From the NCBI RefSeq assembly GCF_009363155.1, contig NZ_CP045302.1, positions 2,266,001 through 2,330,000 on the forward strand: a stretch of 64,000 bases of DNA, read 5' to 3'. Below the pieces are notes generated by a model. It was not told where the DNA came from and did no database searches. It saw nothing but the letters and a program-made list of their open reading frames with translations. The stretch is from Azotobacter salinestris. GTDB lineage: Bacteria; Pseudomonadota; Gammaproteobacteria; Pseudomonadales; Pseudomonadaceae. Shown one piece after another: positions 35,700-44,372 of this stretch. The position numbers and the translations under genes were made by a program. How positions within the stretch are numbered: position 1 is the first letter of the stretch; the number at the start of each line of letters is the position of its first letter.

Positions 35700-37157
35700 T
35701 TACGCTTTCTTCTTTTCAAGCTTGACCACGTTATCGGCCTGCTCGACGACCTCTCCCAGCACCATTACCAATGCCCGGTCGAACAGCTCGATGGCTCGCA
35801 GCTTCTCCGGCAATGCCGCCTCGGGATTGTTGCGGTAGTGCCGCCCTACCACGCCGGTTTGCCCGTGCGCTTGCAGCAGGTCGGACAGGCTGTCGCTGAC
35901 GCCGTGCTTCTGCATCAGTTGGGCGCAGGTACGGCGCAGATCGCGCGGCGAGAAACTGGTGATCTCCTTCCCGTCGATGCCCGCATGATCGGACGCCAGC
36001 CAGTCGGCTACGGCATGGCGCGGACTGCTGACGACGATGTGCTGCTTTCCGGTAGTGGTCCACGGCCAGGGATGGCAACCATTGACCGCCCTCACCCGCT
36101 CCAGAATCTCGACGGCACGCGGCGACAACGGGACAAGGTGCGGCCTCTCGCTGGCGCCAGCCCCCGCATCTTTGCGGCCCTTGCGATGGACCAGACGCAC
36201 AGTGCCGGCTTCCAGGTTGTAGTCATCCCATGTGGTCTGACAGATGTTGAAGATGCGCTGCCCGCCCGTGGCGATGACGAACTTGAACAGCAGCGCCATA
36301 ACCGGCCCGACGCCTTCGGTGCTCTCGATGGTGGTCCAGAACTGGCGCAGCTCGGCATCTGATAGCGCGCGCTCGACAGGCGCCGAGACCTTCTCGACGG
36401 CGACCACGGCGGCGGGGTTGCTCTCCAGGCTGTAGCGCTTGGCATTCGCTCTGCCGACCGCGTTCTCTGCCCGAAGCCCGTGATTGAAAGCGGCGACCAG
36501 GAAAGAGCGCATCCGGTCGGCTTGTACCTTTGCCCCCCTGCTCCAGATCGGATCAAGGATGGCGAGGATATGGTCGGGGCGGATATCGCGTGCCTTTATT
36601 GCCACGATGGCGGGATGGGGCGTCAGCATGTTGGCCTGATACAGCCGCTCCAGCTCCCTGATAACGCCGGGCGTGGCCTTGCCCCGGCGTGCCTCGATGT
36701 AGTCAAGGAACAGCTCGCCCAGCGTGCCGCGCGACGCCTCGATCTCGGCCAGGCGCTGGCGCTCTCGGGCTTCCTCCTCCGCGTTCAGGCGTGCCGCTTC
36801 GACCGCGCGCTCTTGCTCGATGCGTGCCGCTTCGGCATCCGATGCCTGCTTCGCCAGGTAAGCCTTAACGTCGCCGTGCTCTTTGGCTATCTGCGCCATT
36901 GCGGTGGCCTTGTCGCGCAGCTCAGGCAGGGTGAAGCCAACTTCCCGAGTCGTGCGCCGGTATGAGCCGAGTTTCAACAGCACTGGCTTGCCGGCCAGGT
37001 GATAGCGGTAGTAGCAGGCGGGCGGGCCATCGTTCGGGCGCTTGAACACCAGCGCCCCTGTGCCACGTCCCGGCAGGCTTTCGACCAGAGGCGAGCAGCC
37101 GGGCGTCATGCCCCGCACCTTCTGGTCATTCACTGTCTTCGATGTGTTGCTCGCCAT
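35700..37157 (-). CDS. int: Tyrosine integrase of the tRNA-Thr island
   Basis: A 485-residue site-specific recombinase. An N-terminal arm-binding DUF4102-like domain (KRPNDGPPACYYRYHLAGKP) and a charged helical linker lead to the catalytic domain with Arg in TGGQRIFNI, SPRDLRRT and the Tyr nucleophile in GRHYRNNP. The usual His of HxxR is Arg, as in several phage integrases. The start at 37157 (MASNTSK) is preferred over 37190 because GAGG precedes it at the right distance and the earlier frame is built from the GGTCAC repeat. The att copy lies 167 bp upstream. Confidence 0.88.
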   Translation of the reverse strand: MASNTSKTVNDQKVRGMTPGCSPLVESLPGRGTGALVFKRPNDGPPACYYRYHLAGKPVLLKLGSYRRTTREVGFTLPELRDKATAMAQIAKEHGDVKAYLAKQASDAEAARIEQERAVEAARLNAEEEARERQRLAEIEASRGTLGELFLDYIEARRGKATPGVIRELERLYQANMLTPHPAIVAIKARDIRPDHILAILDPIWSRGAKVQADRMRSFLVAAFNHGLRAENAVGRANAKRYSLESNPAAVVAVEKVSAPVERALSDAELRQFWTTIESTEGVGPVMALLFKFVIATGGQRIFNICQTTWDDYNLEAGTVRLVHRKGRKDAGAGASERPHLVPLSPRAVEILERVRAVNGCHPWPWTTTGKQHIVVSSPRHAVADWLASDHAGIDGKEITSFSPRDLRRTCAQLMQKHGVSDSLSDLLQAHGQTGVVGRHYRNNPEAALPEKLRAIELFDRALVMVLGEVVEQADNVVKLEKKKA

Positions 37158-37323
37158 AGTCGCCTCGGATTTGGTCACAGCTTTGGTCACAGCTTCTCGG
37201 GTGACAAAAGGCTACAGCGTGCAACACGGCGAAACAACGGAATAAGGTTAACCCCTTTAATATCAAAGGATTGAGCCGTTTCGTGCTATCAGCTGAATCA
37301 TGGAAAAACGCCAAGACAAGCCG

Positions 37324-37368
37324 CTTGTAATCAGTAGCTCAAGGGTTCGATTCCTGGTGCCGGCACCA
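37324..37368 (+). other. attR: partial tRNA-Thr copy
   Basis: Forty-five bases match the 3' half of tRNA-Thr (18643-18687) at 41 positions, including the CCA end, but the 5' half is missing, so it is not a functional tRNA. It marks the right end of the island. Confidence 0.82.
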
Positions 37369-37378
37369 TATAAATAAA

Positions 37379-37410
37379 GGCTCGCAGCGATGCGGGCCTT
37401 TGTTGTTTTT
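37379..37410 (+). terminator. Second copy of the tRNA-Thr terminator
   Basis: GGCTCGCA-GCGA-TGCGGGCC followed by TTTGTTGTTTTT, identical in the stem-loop to the terminator behind the complete tRNA. Its presence after attR shows that this was the original chromosomal flank. Confidence 0.82.
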
Positions 37411-37854
37411 GGGGTTCTCGCCTCGATTGGGTCACAGCATCTCTGGCGGCTGGACTGCGCGACTGCAATCTCATCCTCATCACCCAAGTGACGCACTGCC
37501 GGCGCTGGCGATCAGCGTCACTCCCTCGCCTCGGGCGGTGATGTGGTGGTCCTCCATCGGCGGAACACGCGGCACCACACCAGCCATCCCCAGGCGCACG
37601 AAGAGCCGGCCAGCATTCTCTTCATGCCGCCCAGGAGTAAGCCACCCCCGGCTTCAAGCACAGGCGGGCGCATGACAGGCACGCCTCAGCAAAGGCAGCG
37701 ACACCACCATGAGGGCATCACTCTCTCCACTGCCTTTTTCTGCCGACGGATGGCCCGGGATCCGGGTCCGGACTACGGTTTCAGCTCTACCTGTCGGCCG
37801 GAAAGCCGCGCCTGGCGCCAGCGACCTCGAGCGCCAGCATGCCAGGCGTGCCTC
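37411..37854. other. Intergenic stretch right of the island
   Basis: Its first about 150 bp resemble the sequence after the intact tRNA (18734-18905). From 37826 it begins the inverted counterpart of 21206-21403. No gene is seen. Confidence 0.55.
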
Positions 37855-37872
37855 TGTAAGCCATAACCTACA
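37855..37872 (+). promoter_or_regulatory. GacA-box-like upstream activating site (copy 2)
   Basis: TGTAAG-N6-CCTACA, one base from the GacA consensus, lies about 65 bp before the predicted sRNA start, with a -10-like TAGACT at 37917-37922. Confidence 0.75.
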
Positions 37873-37928
37873 AAAGATCGAGAGCTTTCCCAATTTATCC
37901 AGGACGGCAACCCCGGTAGACTCACTTC

Positions 37929-38073
37929 CACACCGACGTCGAAGGATCGACGAAGGCCGCCAGGGATGGAAGCCAGGGACTGTCGCAGGATCGCGGCATC
38001 ATCAGGACGATGACCCACGGAAGAAAGGAAGAACATGAAGCGACAAGGCGATCCCTTGTCGCTTTTTGTTTGC
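37929..38073 (+). ncRNA. RsmZ-like CsrA/RsmA-sequestering sRNA (copy 2)
   Basis: About 145 bases with seven GGA motifs. Hairpins present GGA in the loop: CGTCGA-AGGA-TCGACG, TGTCGC-AGGATC-GCGGCA and CATC-AGGAC-GATG. A terminator AAGCGACAAGG/CCCTTGTCGCTT with TTTTTGTTTG (38038-38070) closes it. It is the RsmZ architecture under a GacA-type box. The 5' end is estimated from the -10 element. Sequence and promoter match copy 1 in the island, in inverted orientation. Expected role: activated by GacS/GacA, it binds RsmA and relieves translational repression. Confidence 0.82.
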
Positions 38074-38539
38074 GCCGAATAAAAGCGGCCCCGCGCGCGC
38101 GGTCATCGGGCCGGCAGAGACTCCGCCTTCAGGGACAGGTCCACAGCCCTGCCTTCCGGCATTCAAGCTCGGCCAGACTCCCGACCGCCCCTTGAACCGG
38201 TGCCAGAAAAACCCGTCGCTGCGGACCTGTGCCCTGGACTGCCGATCACCGCCGAGCTTCTCCCAGCCCTCGCCCTCCTCCCTGAAACGACCGCCCATCG
38301 CCTGGACGGACGACCGCTTCACGCTGTCACGGCCAAAGGCTTGCTTGCCGCAGAAGGGAAGACAGCCCTTCGGAAGGGCGCTCATCGCGTAGCGAACATG
38401 CCGACTTCATTGCTGATTCACGCCTTTTGCCAGTCCGGGAAAAGGTTTGAGGAAGTCGATGAGGGCTACTGGTGAATCGATTTATCAATGACTAGAATCC
38501 AGAAATCGAACCACTTGCCAAACGCCAAACCAGGCACTA

Positions 38540-38553
38540 AGGTAGCGCTACCT
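38540..38553. promoter_or_regulatory. LacI-type operator candidate 1
   Basis: The perfect 14-bp palindrome AGGTAGCGCTACCT has the central GCGC typical of LacI-family operators. Two near copies flank the same sugar genes (38693-38706 and 42710-42723). No LacI-type gene is in the window. Confidence 0.6.
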
Positions 38554-38692
38554 CAGCGGTTCGACCCTATTCCAGGGGCATGGTTCTGTCCCCCGCCGGC
38601 CGCTCCGGAATAATGCCCACGAGGCAATCGACAAGAACAACAAGCAGGACGGCAGCAGGGCTCTCTGTTTTGCAGTGAGCGTCACCCCTGAA

Positions 38693-38706
38693 AGATAGCG
38701 CTGTCT
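38693..38706. promoter_or_regulatory. LacI-type operator candidate 2
   Basis: AGATAGCGCTGTCT, palindromic with one mismatched pair, lies 530 bp upstream of gluP and 153 bp from candidate 1. Confidence 0.55.
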
Positions 38707-39223
38707 ATGCTCCGAGGTGCCTTATGCGTCCATCCAGCGCCATGTTGATCGACCAAGGGACTGCCAGTCGCAGCCAGTTCCGTCCTGCCCGGGCACCCCG
38801 CCAGCACCGCGCGGCGACTCCCGAGCCCCGAAGACGCCGCGTTCGTCCCTCTCGCGGCACCACTGCGCCGATACGCATCGCGCACTCGACAGCCGCCGCC
38901 AGCTGAGTCTCTGCCGCAACTGTCAGGGTTGCGGCAAACGGCGGTTGCAAACCTCGCCCTTTCGGAAAGATGCAGACCCCAGACTGCCGCCAGAGCCGCT
39001 CAAGGCGCGGCCGCACGGCAGACAGCATTCCGGTACGACCGGACGGCTTCAGTCTCGGCAAATGTGCCGGGCCGAAGGCAGCACCGTCCGGTTCACGGCA
39101 GGAAGCCGTAACGGTTTGATCCGGGCCAGCCGGCTCTCGGATTGAAATCCTGCCTGGACAGCGCCGACGCGCACCCGGCAGAAGACTCCTAGAAGCAACA
39201 ATCACAACAAGAGGAAATGCACG

Positions 39224-40513
39224 ATGACGACGGTAGAAACGAACCTCGGCGGGGCCGGCACGGACAGCCTGGCGACACCCCAAACCCAGAAACTGGGCCT
39301 CTATGTTTTTGCCCTGTTCTTCATTTTCGGGGGACTGACCAGCCTCAACGACGTCCTCGTTCCAAAGCTGAAAGACCTGTTCAGCCTCAGTTACACCGAG
39401 GCCATGCTGGTGCAGTCGGCGTTCTTCTTCGCCTACTTCGTCGCCTCCATACCGGCCGGCCTGCTGATCTCGCGCATCGGCTACATGAAGGCCGCCGTCG
39501 TCGGTCTGCTGACCATGGCCGCCGGGTGCCTGCTGTTCATTCCGGCGACCCTGTCGACCCTGTTCCCGGCCTTCCTGGGCGCCCTGTTCATCCTGGCGGT
39601 GGGCGTCACCACCGTTCAGGTCGTCGCCAACCCCCTGCTGTCGCTGCTGGGGCCGAGCTCGACCGCGCACAGCCGCCTGACCCTGGGCCAGGGCTTCAAC
39701 TCGCTGGGCACGACCGTGGCCCCCTACATCGGTGCCATCCTGATCCTCGGCGCGCTGAACGAAGTGGACCCGGCCACGCTGTCGGGAGCCGAACTCAAGG
39801 CCTTCCTGGCCCATGAGGCCAGCGTCATCAGCAACACCTATGCCGGCATCGCCCTGGTGATCTGCCTCATCGCCGCCATCGTCTGGCTGCAGCGTAATGC
39901 GCTTAAGTCCTCGAAAAAGCCCGAGCGCTTCAATCCGTTTTCCGCCCTCGACCTGCTGAAGCAGCCGCGCTTCGCCTTCGGTGCCGCCTGCATCTTCCTG
40001 TACGTCGGCGCCGAAGTGGCCATCGGCAGCCTGCTCACCGACTACCTGATGCTCCCGACCACCCTGCATCTGGCCGCGGAAGAAGCTGGCAAGCACGTGG
40101 CCTTCTACTGGGGCGGCGCCATGGTCGGCCGCTTCATCGGTGCAGCCCTGATGCGCCGCTTCGCGCCCGGCAAGCTGCTGGCCTTCGCCGCCGTCGTCGT
40201 CATCACGCTGCTCACTCTCTCCAGCACCTCGACGGGCAGCATCGCCGGCTGGTCGCTGCTGGCCGTGGGGCTGTTCAACTCCATCATGTTCCCGACCATC
40301 TTCAGCCTGGCCTCCGAAGGGCTCGGCGAGCGGGCGGCCGAGGGATCGGGCCTGATCTGCTGCGCGATCGTCGGCGGAGCCATCATTCCGCCGATCACCG
40401 GGTTCGCCGCCGACCTGTCGACCCTCGCCCTGGCCCTGGCCGTTCCGGCCATCTGCTATGCCGGCATCGCCGCCTACGGCTGGTACGCACGCCGCCCGCA
40501 CATTGCCGGCTGA
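39224..40513 (+). CDS. gluP: Glucose/galactose MFS transporter (FucP family)
   Basis: A 429-residue inner-membrane sugar:proton symporter with about 12 hydrophobic segments. It carries family marks FALFFIFGGLTSLNDVLVPK and ANPLLSLLGPSSTAHSRL (read in parts), typical of GluP/FucP. It imports glucose or galactose, which the glucokinase encoded 0.75 kb away on the opposite strand would phosphorylate. A strong ribosome site precedes the ATG, and a hairpin follows the stop. Palindromes resembling LacI-family operators upstream of gluP and of glk suggest joint control. Confidence 0.87.
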   Translation: MTTVETNLGGAGTDSLATPQTQKLGLYVFALFFIFGGLTSLNDVLVPKLKDLFSLSYTEAMLVQSAFFFAYFVASIPAGLLISRIGYMKAAVVGLLTMAAGCLLFIPATLSTLFPAFLGALFILAVGVTTVQVVANPLLSLLGPSSTAHSRLTLGQGFNSLGTTVAPYIGAILILGALNEVDPATLSGAELKAFLAHEASVISNTYAGIALVICLIAAIVWLQRNALKSSKKPERFNPFSALDLLKQPRFAFGAACIFLYVGAEVAIGSLLTDYLMLPTTLHLAAEEAGKHVAFYWGGAMVGRFIGAALMRRFAPGKLLAFAAVVVITLLTLSSTSTGSIAGWSLLAVGLFNSIMFPTIFSLASEGLGERAAEGSGLICCAIVGGAIIPPITGFAADLSTLALALAVPAICYAGIAAYGWYARRPHIAG

Positions 40514-40537
40514 TAGCGCGTCCGTCACGCCCCTGCC

Positions 40538-40562
40538 GTCCCGGGCCGCAAAGGCCCGGGAC
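40538..40562 (+). terminator. Hairpin after gluP
   Basis: GTCCCGGGCC/GGCCCGGGAC with a 5-base loop, followed by GTTCT. A strong stem with a weak T-run. Confidence 0.65.
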
Positions 40563-40705
40563 GTTCTGCCGACCAGCCCTCTCGCCGCCCCTGGCGACCG
40601 GACGCCACACGTTCCGCAAATCTCCCGCCGCCTCATTCCAGCGTCCAACGCCTGGCCGCCTGCCGGGTCCAATCCTGCCACTCACCCGAGACGAGCCATC
40701 ACACC

Positions 40706-41110
40706 ATGCGTCTTCGCCGCATTCACCATGCCGCCATCATCTGTTCGGACTACGAGGTCTCGAAGCGCTTCTACACCGAATGCCTGGGCCTGCGCATCCT
40801 GGCCGAGCACTACCGGGCCGGGCGCCAGTCCCACAAGCTCGACCTGGCGCTGCCCGACGGCTCGCAGCTCGAGCTCTTCTCCTTCCCCGCCCCTCCGGCG
40901 CGTCCTTCCTATCCGGAAGCCTGCGGCCTGCGCCATCTGGCGTTCGAAGTCGAGGACGTGGCCGCCTGCAAGGCGGAACTCGAGCACAGGGGAATAGCCG
41001 TCGAGCCCATCCGCATCGACGAGCATACGAACAGGCGCTTTGTCTTCTTCGCGGACCCGGATGGTCTGCCGCTGGAGCTGTACGAGGCGGACGTTCGCCG
41101 GGAAGGCTAG
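40706..41110 (+). CDS. VOC/glyoxalase-fold protein (GloA2-like)
   Basis: A 134-residue single-domain metalloenzyme of the vicinal-oxygen-chelate superfamily. Metal-ligand positions are visible in RRIHHAAIICSDYEVSKRFY, in LRHLAFEVEDV (His), and at the C-terminus in FADPDGLPLELYE (Glu). It is like the small GloA2/YaeR proteins, whose substrate is not established. Placed between gluP and glk, it may deal with methylglyoxal made during sugar metabolism; that is inference. CCCGAGCGGCTC occurs twice in a hairpin just after the stop. Confidence 0.8.
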   Translation: MRLRRIHHAAIICSDYEVSKRFYTECLGLRILAEHYRAGRQSHKLDLALPDGSQLELFSFPAPPARPSYPEACGLRHLAFEVEDVAACKAELEHRGIAVEPIRIDEHTNRRFVFFADPDGLPLELYEADVRREG

Positions 41111-41226
41111 GACTTCACGACTGTACCCCGAGCGGCTCATCCCGAGCGGCTCTATTCGGGGTGGCGGGTACGGATGGCCTGCCCTGACGGGCGAAAGGAG
41201 GACAGGAGCAAGAGATATCGCGAACA

Positions 41227-41252
41227 GGCACCGGGGGCAGCGCCCCGGTGCC
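41227..41252. terminator. Hairpin between the VOC gene and glk
   Basis: A perfect 10-bp stem GGCACCGGGG/CCCCGGTGCC with a 6-base loop lies 12 bp past the glk stop and could serve both converging genes. T-runs are poor on both sides. Confidence 0.55.
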
Positions 41253-41263
41253 CTGCACACGAC

Positions 41264-42232
41264 TCAGGCGGCGACGGGCTCCAGCACTTGCTGCAGGGCC
41301 ACACCGGCGCCTTCCAGACCGGGGTATTCGGCGGTCACCAGCCAGACCGGCACGCCCTCGAGGTAGTGGCTCATGCAGCCCTTGCTGCACAGGCTGCTGG
41401 CGAAGCCGCTGGACTGGAAGAAGGCGGCGAAGCGCGGAATCACGCCACCGACGATATAGACGCCGCCCCGGGCGCCCATGGTCAGCACGCCGTTGCCGGC
41501 GACACGGCCAAGCCAGCTGCAGAACAGGCTCAGGACTTCCTCCGCGAGCGGATCGCCGGCCAGGGCGGCCGTGCTGATTTCCGCGGGAGTACCCAGATGC
41601 GGCACATGGTTGTCCAGGGTGCAGATCGCCCGGTAGAGCCGCACCAGACCGCTGCCGCTGAGCACGTCTTCGGCGCGCACATGACCCAGGTCGACGAACA
41701 GCTGCTGCCACAGCGCCGCCTCGCGCAGGCTGCCGATCGGCAGATCGACGTGCCCGCCCTCGCCCGGCAGCACCCGCCAGCGGTCATCGCCATCGGGCAA
41801 CAGGGTGCTGACCCCCAGGCCGGTGCCCGGTCCTATCACCAGCGACGGGCTGCCAGGTTCCGATGCGCCGGGGCAGATCTGGATGCACTCGTGCTCGCGC
41901 AGGCGCGTCATGCCCAGCGCCATGGCGGTGAAGTCGTTGATCAGCAGCAGGTTGTCCAGCCCCAGCGCCTGCCGGAAGGCGCTGCGGTTCAGGGTCCAAT
42001 GGTTGTTGGTGAAGCGGAAATCCTCGCCGGACACCGGCCCGGCGCAGCCCAGGCTCAGGCTGGAAAGACTGCTCGAAGGCAGCCCGAGGGAGGACAGGTA
42101 ATGCTCGATCGCCAGCGCCGGCGTGGCGAAGTCGGCTGCGGCCAGCGTCTGTACCGACTCGATCCGTTCATTGCGCCACAAGGCGAAACGCGCATTGGTG
42201 CCCCCGATGTCTCCGACCACTGCCAGCTTCAT
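41264..42232 (-). CDS. glk: Glucokinase
   Basis: Phosphorylates cytoplasmic glucose with ATP to feed the Entner-Doudoroff route. The 322-residue protein matches proteobacterial Glk: phosphate loop GDIGGTNARFAL at the N-terminus, catalytic Asp in LLINDFTAMAL, ATP-binding GPGTGLGVS, and the sugar site in PGEGGHVDLP. The start at 42232 was chosen over an upstream Met because AGGAGCAAGTGAAATG gives a clear ribosome site. It converges with the gluP-VOC pair. A LacI-type palindrome lies about 480 bp upstream. Confidence 0.92.
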   Translation of the reverse strand: MKLAVVGDIGGTNARFALWRNERIESVQTLAAADFATPALAIEHYLSSLGLPSSSLSSLSLGCAGPVSGEDFRFTNNHWTLNRSAFRQALGLDNLLLINDFTAMALGMTRLREHECIQICPGASEPGSPSLVIGPGTGLGVSTLLPDGDDRWRVLPGEGGHVDLPIGSLREAALWQQLFVDLGHVRAEDVLSGSGLVRLYRAICTLDNHVPHLGTPAEISTAALAGDPLAEEVLSLFCSWLGRVAGNGVLTMGARGGVYIVGGVIPRFAAFFQSSGFASSLCSKGCMSHYLEGVPVWLVTAEYPGLEGAGVALQQVLEPVAA

Positions 42233-42959
42233 TTCACTTGCTCCTGCAGTCTGGAGCACGTCCTGTGCAGGGTGGCCAACATCGAATGGAGCGCGGAGGG
42301 AAGGGTTTCGACAGTCATAGGCTTCACACTTTGTTGTATTTTATAGAAAGGTTAGAAAAGCTTCTGTAAAACGCTGAAACTGGCCGCGAACGCACGGCAA
42401 CGCCGCCGCCTGCCGCGGGACTGGCCTCCCGGCCCCTGCAGGCCTTGCGCACGAAACCGCCCTTCCGGTCCCCCATATGGCGACCCAGGAAGGGCGAACG
42501 TCATCCCGGACGAGAAAGGTCGCTTACAGGCGCAATGCCGAAGCGTCGCAGCGCCATGCGCTTCTTGAGACTGCGCTATTTTCAAGACTCGCGCCGGCAC
42601 GCAGCAGGCTCTGCTGCTGCCATCCCTTTGCCTTGACCGTGCAGCTTTTGAGCTATTCCCGACACAGGCCGGGACCAGGGCCTGGGCTTCGGCAAGCCTC
42701 AAACCACAAAGATAGCGCTACCTTAGCCTTTGGCATTTCGCTTAACAAGTCCGTTTCGTCCTCGATTGCATCCGCGGAAAGCCGGCAGCGCCCAAGCTGT
42801 CATGAATGCCCGAGAGGCTTTGGAACACCCGGCGACGAAAGGGTGCAGCCATGAGCGGTCGATGCCGGGCATGCCGAACGGGAACGGGATGGGCCCGCCT
42901 CCGGCGACCCCCGGCCCAGTGGTGAGCGCGTGTCCGACAGGCCCTCGAAGGCAGGCGCC
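42233..42959. other. Non-coding gap upstream of glk
   Basis: Near the glk end, TATAAAATACAAC (minus strand, about 42335-42350) is AT-rich and likely holds the glk promoter. The only other recognisable element is the palindrome at 42710. Short frames are not convincing. Confidence 0.5.
42710..42723. promoter_or_regulatory. LacI-type operator candidate 3
   Basis: AGATAGCGCTACCT combines the left half of candidate 2 with the right half of candidate 1, with one mismatched pair. It lies upstream of glk. Confidence 0.55.
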
Positions 42960-43394
42960 CTAGACGGGTCGCTTGAGGGTGGCAACCACGGCGGCCAGTT
43001 CCTCGAGACGCTGCTCGATGAGGGCCAGGCGCTTTTTCTGCGAAGCGGCGTGCTGGAGCTCCTGGCGATCATCCTCATCGAGCGAACGGAACAGCTCGAG
43101 CAGGGCCCGCTCGCCGGGGCTGATGTCGTAGGCCGCCGCAGACTCCCGGGCTGCCGCGGGCACCTCCCCCTCTCCCCGGGTCATCGGCCCTTCGCCGACC
43201 AGCAGCCAGTCAAGCGAGACGCCGCGCTCGTCGGCCACCTCTACGCACAGCGCATAGGGAATGGTGTCCCTAGACTTCCAACTGCTCAGGGTCTGGGGGC
43301 TTATGCCCAGTGTGGAGGCCAGGGCCGTATCGGTTGTGCAGCCCGTCAGCACCTTGAGCCGCGCCAGCACAGTCGTCGCACTTTTCTTACGCAT
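42960..43394 (-). CDS. CI-like phage repressor, helix-turn-helix only
   Basis: A 144-residue protein. The N-terminal helix-turn-helix (LTGCTTDTALASTLGISPQT, then LSSWKSRDTIPYALC) is of the Bac_CI_repr type, followed by a helical C-terminus (ERALLELFRSLDEDDRQELQ) and no S24 peptidase domain. It diverges from a Cro-like gene across an 88-bp region with a perfect GTTACGCGTAAC palindrome, a lysogeny-switch layout. No other phage genes remain apart from two small ones, so this is probably a relic of a prophage or satellite. Confidence 0.78.
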   Translation of the reverse strand: MRKKSATTVLARLKVLTGCTTDTALASTLGISPQTLSSWKSRDTIPYALCVEVADERGVSLDWLLVGEGPMTRGEGEVPAAARESAAAYDISPGERALLELFRSLDEDDRQELQHAASQKKRLALIEQRLEELAAVVATLKRPV

Positions 43395-43436
43395 CTGGAG
43401 TATTACCGTTTGACTTATGCGTTTAGAATAGTTACT

Positions 43437-43448
43437 GTTACGCGTAAC
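43437..43448. promoter_or_regulatory. Operator of the CI/Cro-like switch
   Basis: GTTACGCGTAAC is a perfect palindrome in the middle of the divergent control region, next to TTGACT (43410-43415) and AT-rich -10-like stretches on both strands. Probably bound by one or both flanking regulators. Confidence 0.6.
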
Positions 43449-43482
43449 GAGTACATTCTAACCAAATGAGAACACCCGAGCC

Positions 43483-43746
43483 ATGAACAAACGCCAGATC
43501 CAGGCCCGGCTGATAGAAAAAGGCAGCAACTTCCGCCAGTTCGCCCTCGCCCACGGCTACGAACCACGCACGGTGACCCAGGCTGTCCAGCGCTGGGCCG
43601 GCGCCAGCACCCTGCCCAACGGACGGCTGACCTTTTCCATCCTGCGCGACCTGTCGCTGGCGATCGGCGCCGAAGTGCTGCCGGGTATCCTGGCGGGTAT
43701 GGATGCGAGGGAGCTGCCACATTCCTCCATGACAGGGAAGACCTGA
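43483..43746 (+). CDS. Cro-like / phage regulatory protein
   Basis: An 87-residue protein with a helix-turn-helix of the type found in short phage regulators (NKRQIQARLIEKGSNFRQFA, HGYEPRTVTQAVQRW). It diverges from the CI-like repressor gene and would be the early-side regulator of a lysogeny switch. The start follows the palindrome by 35 bp. Confidence 0.72.
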   Translation: MNKRQIQARLIEKGSNFRQFALAHGYEPRTVTQAVQRWAGASTLPNGRLTFSILRDLSLAIGAEVLPGILAGMDARELPHSSMTGKT

Positions 43747-43943
43747 GGGGAGCTGGACAGGAAGCTGCCGGCAACCCGGCCTCCCGGCCGGGCGCCGCCT
43801 CGCCAGACTGCGTCCCGGGATGCCGGTGCCTGCCGGATCGGACGTCCTCCCGCACGCGGATTGCCGCCGGCCGGGCCCGACTCGCAACAGCGCCGTACAC
43901 GAGCGCAGGATCGAGAAACAGCGATTATTAGCCGAGAAAAGCC

Positions 43944-44177
43944 ATGGAAAAGGCCATTTTCATCGAGTTGAAGCTGGAGCCGAAACTGGCGGAAGCCCTG
44001 TTGCTGTATCTGCGCCAGGAATTGCGCAGCGCCATTCAGCAGCAATGGCATGCCGCCCGCTACCTGCCGGTTCCCGAAGACAGCCGCTGCGGCGCCATCC
44101 TCCGGGACGCTCCGCACCTGGCTGCGCAGAAGAAGGCGCTCGGCGCCCTCAAGGCCGCCCTCGACCGCTTGCCTTAG
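43944..44177 (+). CDS. Small hypothetical protein of a phage or satellite relic
   Basis: A 77-residue helical protein (MEKAIFIELKLEPKLAEALL at the N-terminus) in the same direction as the Cro-like gene. No family is recognised. An A/G-rich stretch, GAGAAAAGCC, precedes the ATG. Confidence 0.55.
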   Translation: MEKAIFIELKLEPKLAEALLLYLRQELRSAIQQQWHAARYLPVPEDSRCGAILRDAPHLAAQKKALGALKAALDRLP

Positions 44178-44320
44178 GAGGCTGATCACGATCTGGCTGC
44201 CTCCCCCTCCCTGCCCCCCGCCCGAGAACGGAAAGAGCAGGCTCTCGCCGATGCCGCCCACCGCCCTGCCTGACGAAGGCACTGGAGAGAATCATCGCCG
44301 CCCACCTCCGGAGCCCGCAA

Positions 44321-44350
44321 AAGGCCGGACTCCGGGCGCAGCCCGGCCTT
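44321..44350 (-). terminator. Hairpin after the satellite-relic gene
   Basis: AAGGCCGG/CCGGCCTT arms, with TTTT on the minus-strand side, lie 23 bp past the stop of the gene at 44373. Confidence 0.55.
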
Positions 44351-44372
44351 AAGGTGCGAACAGCGGCAAGGC

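Larger units (their letters stand above)
18688..37368. mobile_element. tRNA-Thr genomic island with a PICI-like satellite module
   Basis: About 18.7 kb lies between the tRNA-Thr gene and a partial tRNA copy, with a tyrosine integrase gene next to the right end. The left third is cargo (sugar-binding protein, RsmZ-like sRNA, GH13 enzyme, MFS transporter) plus an IS5-type transposase and an IS4 fragment. From about 26.84 kb rightwards comes a satellite module with integrase, AlpA, ORF6N, small genes and a CHC2/DUF927 primase-helicase, all on the minus strand. AT-rich intergenic stretches (for example 23.5-23.8 kb) contrast with the flanking chromosome. Capsid, tail and terminase genes are absent. 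The island may be composite, built by more than one insertion. Confidence 0.75.
38074..39223. other. 1.1-kb gap upstream of gluP with two palindromic sites
   Basis: Apart from the two palindromes listed separately, no protein-coding frame looks real. The gluP start has an AGAGGAAATGCACGATG ribosome site. Confidence 0.5.

Noticed and set aside
37263..37496. A minus-strand frame containing GAGTRNRTLELLIT
   Set aside because: That peptide is the well-known translation of the antisense of a tRNA 3' half; here it is the att copy, not a gene.
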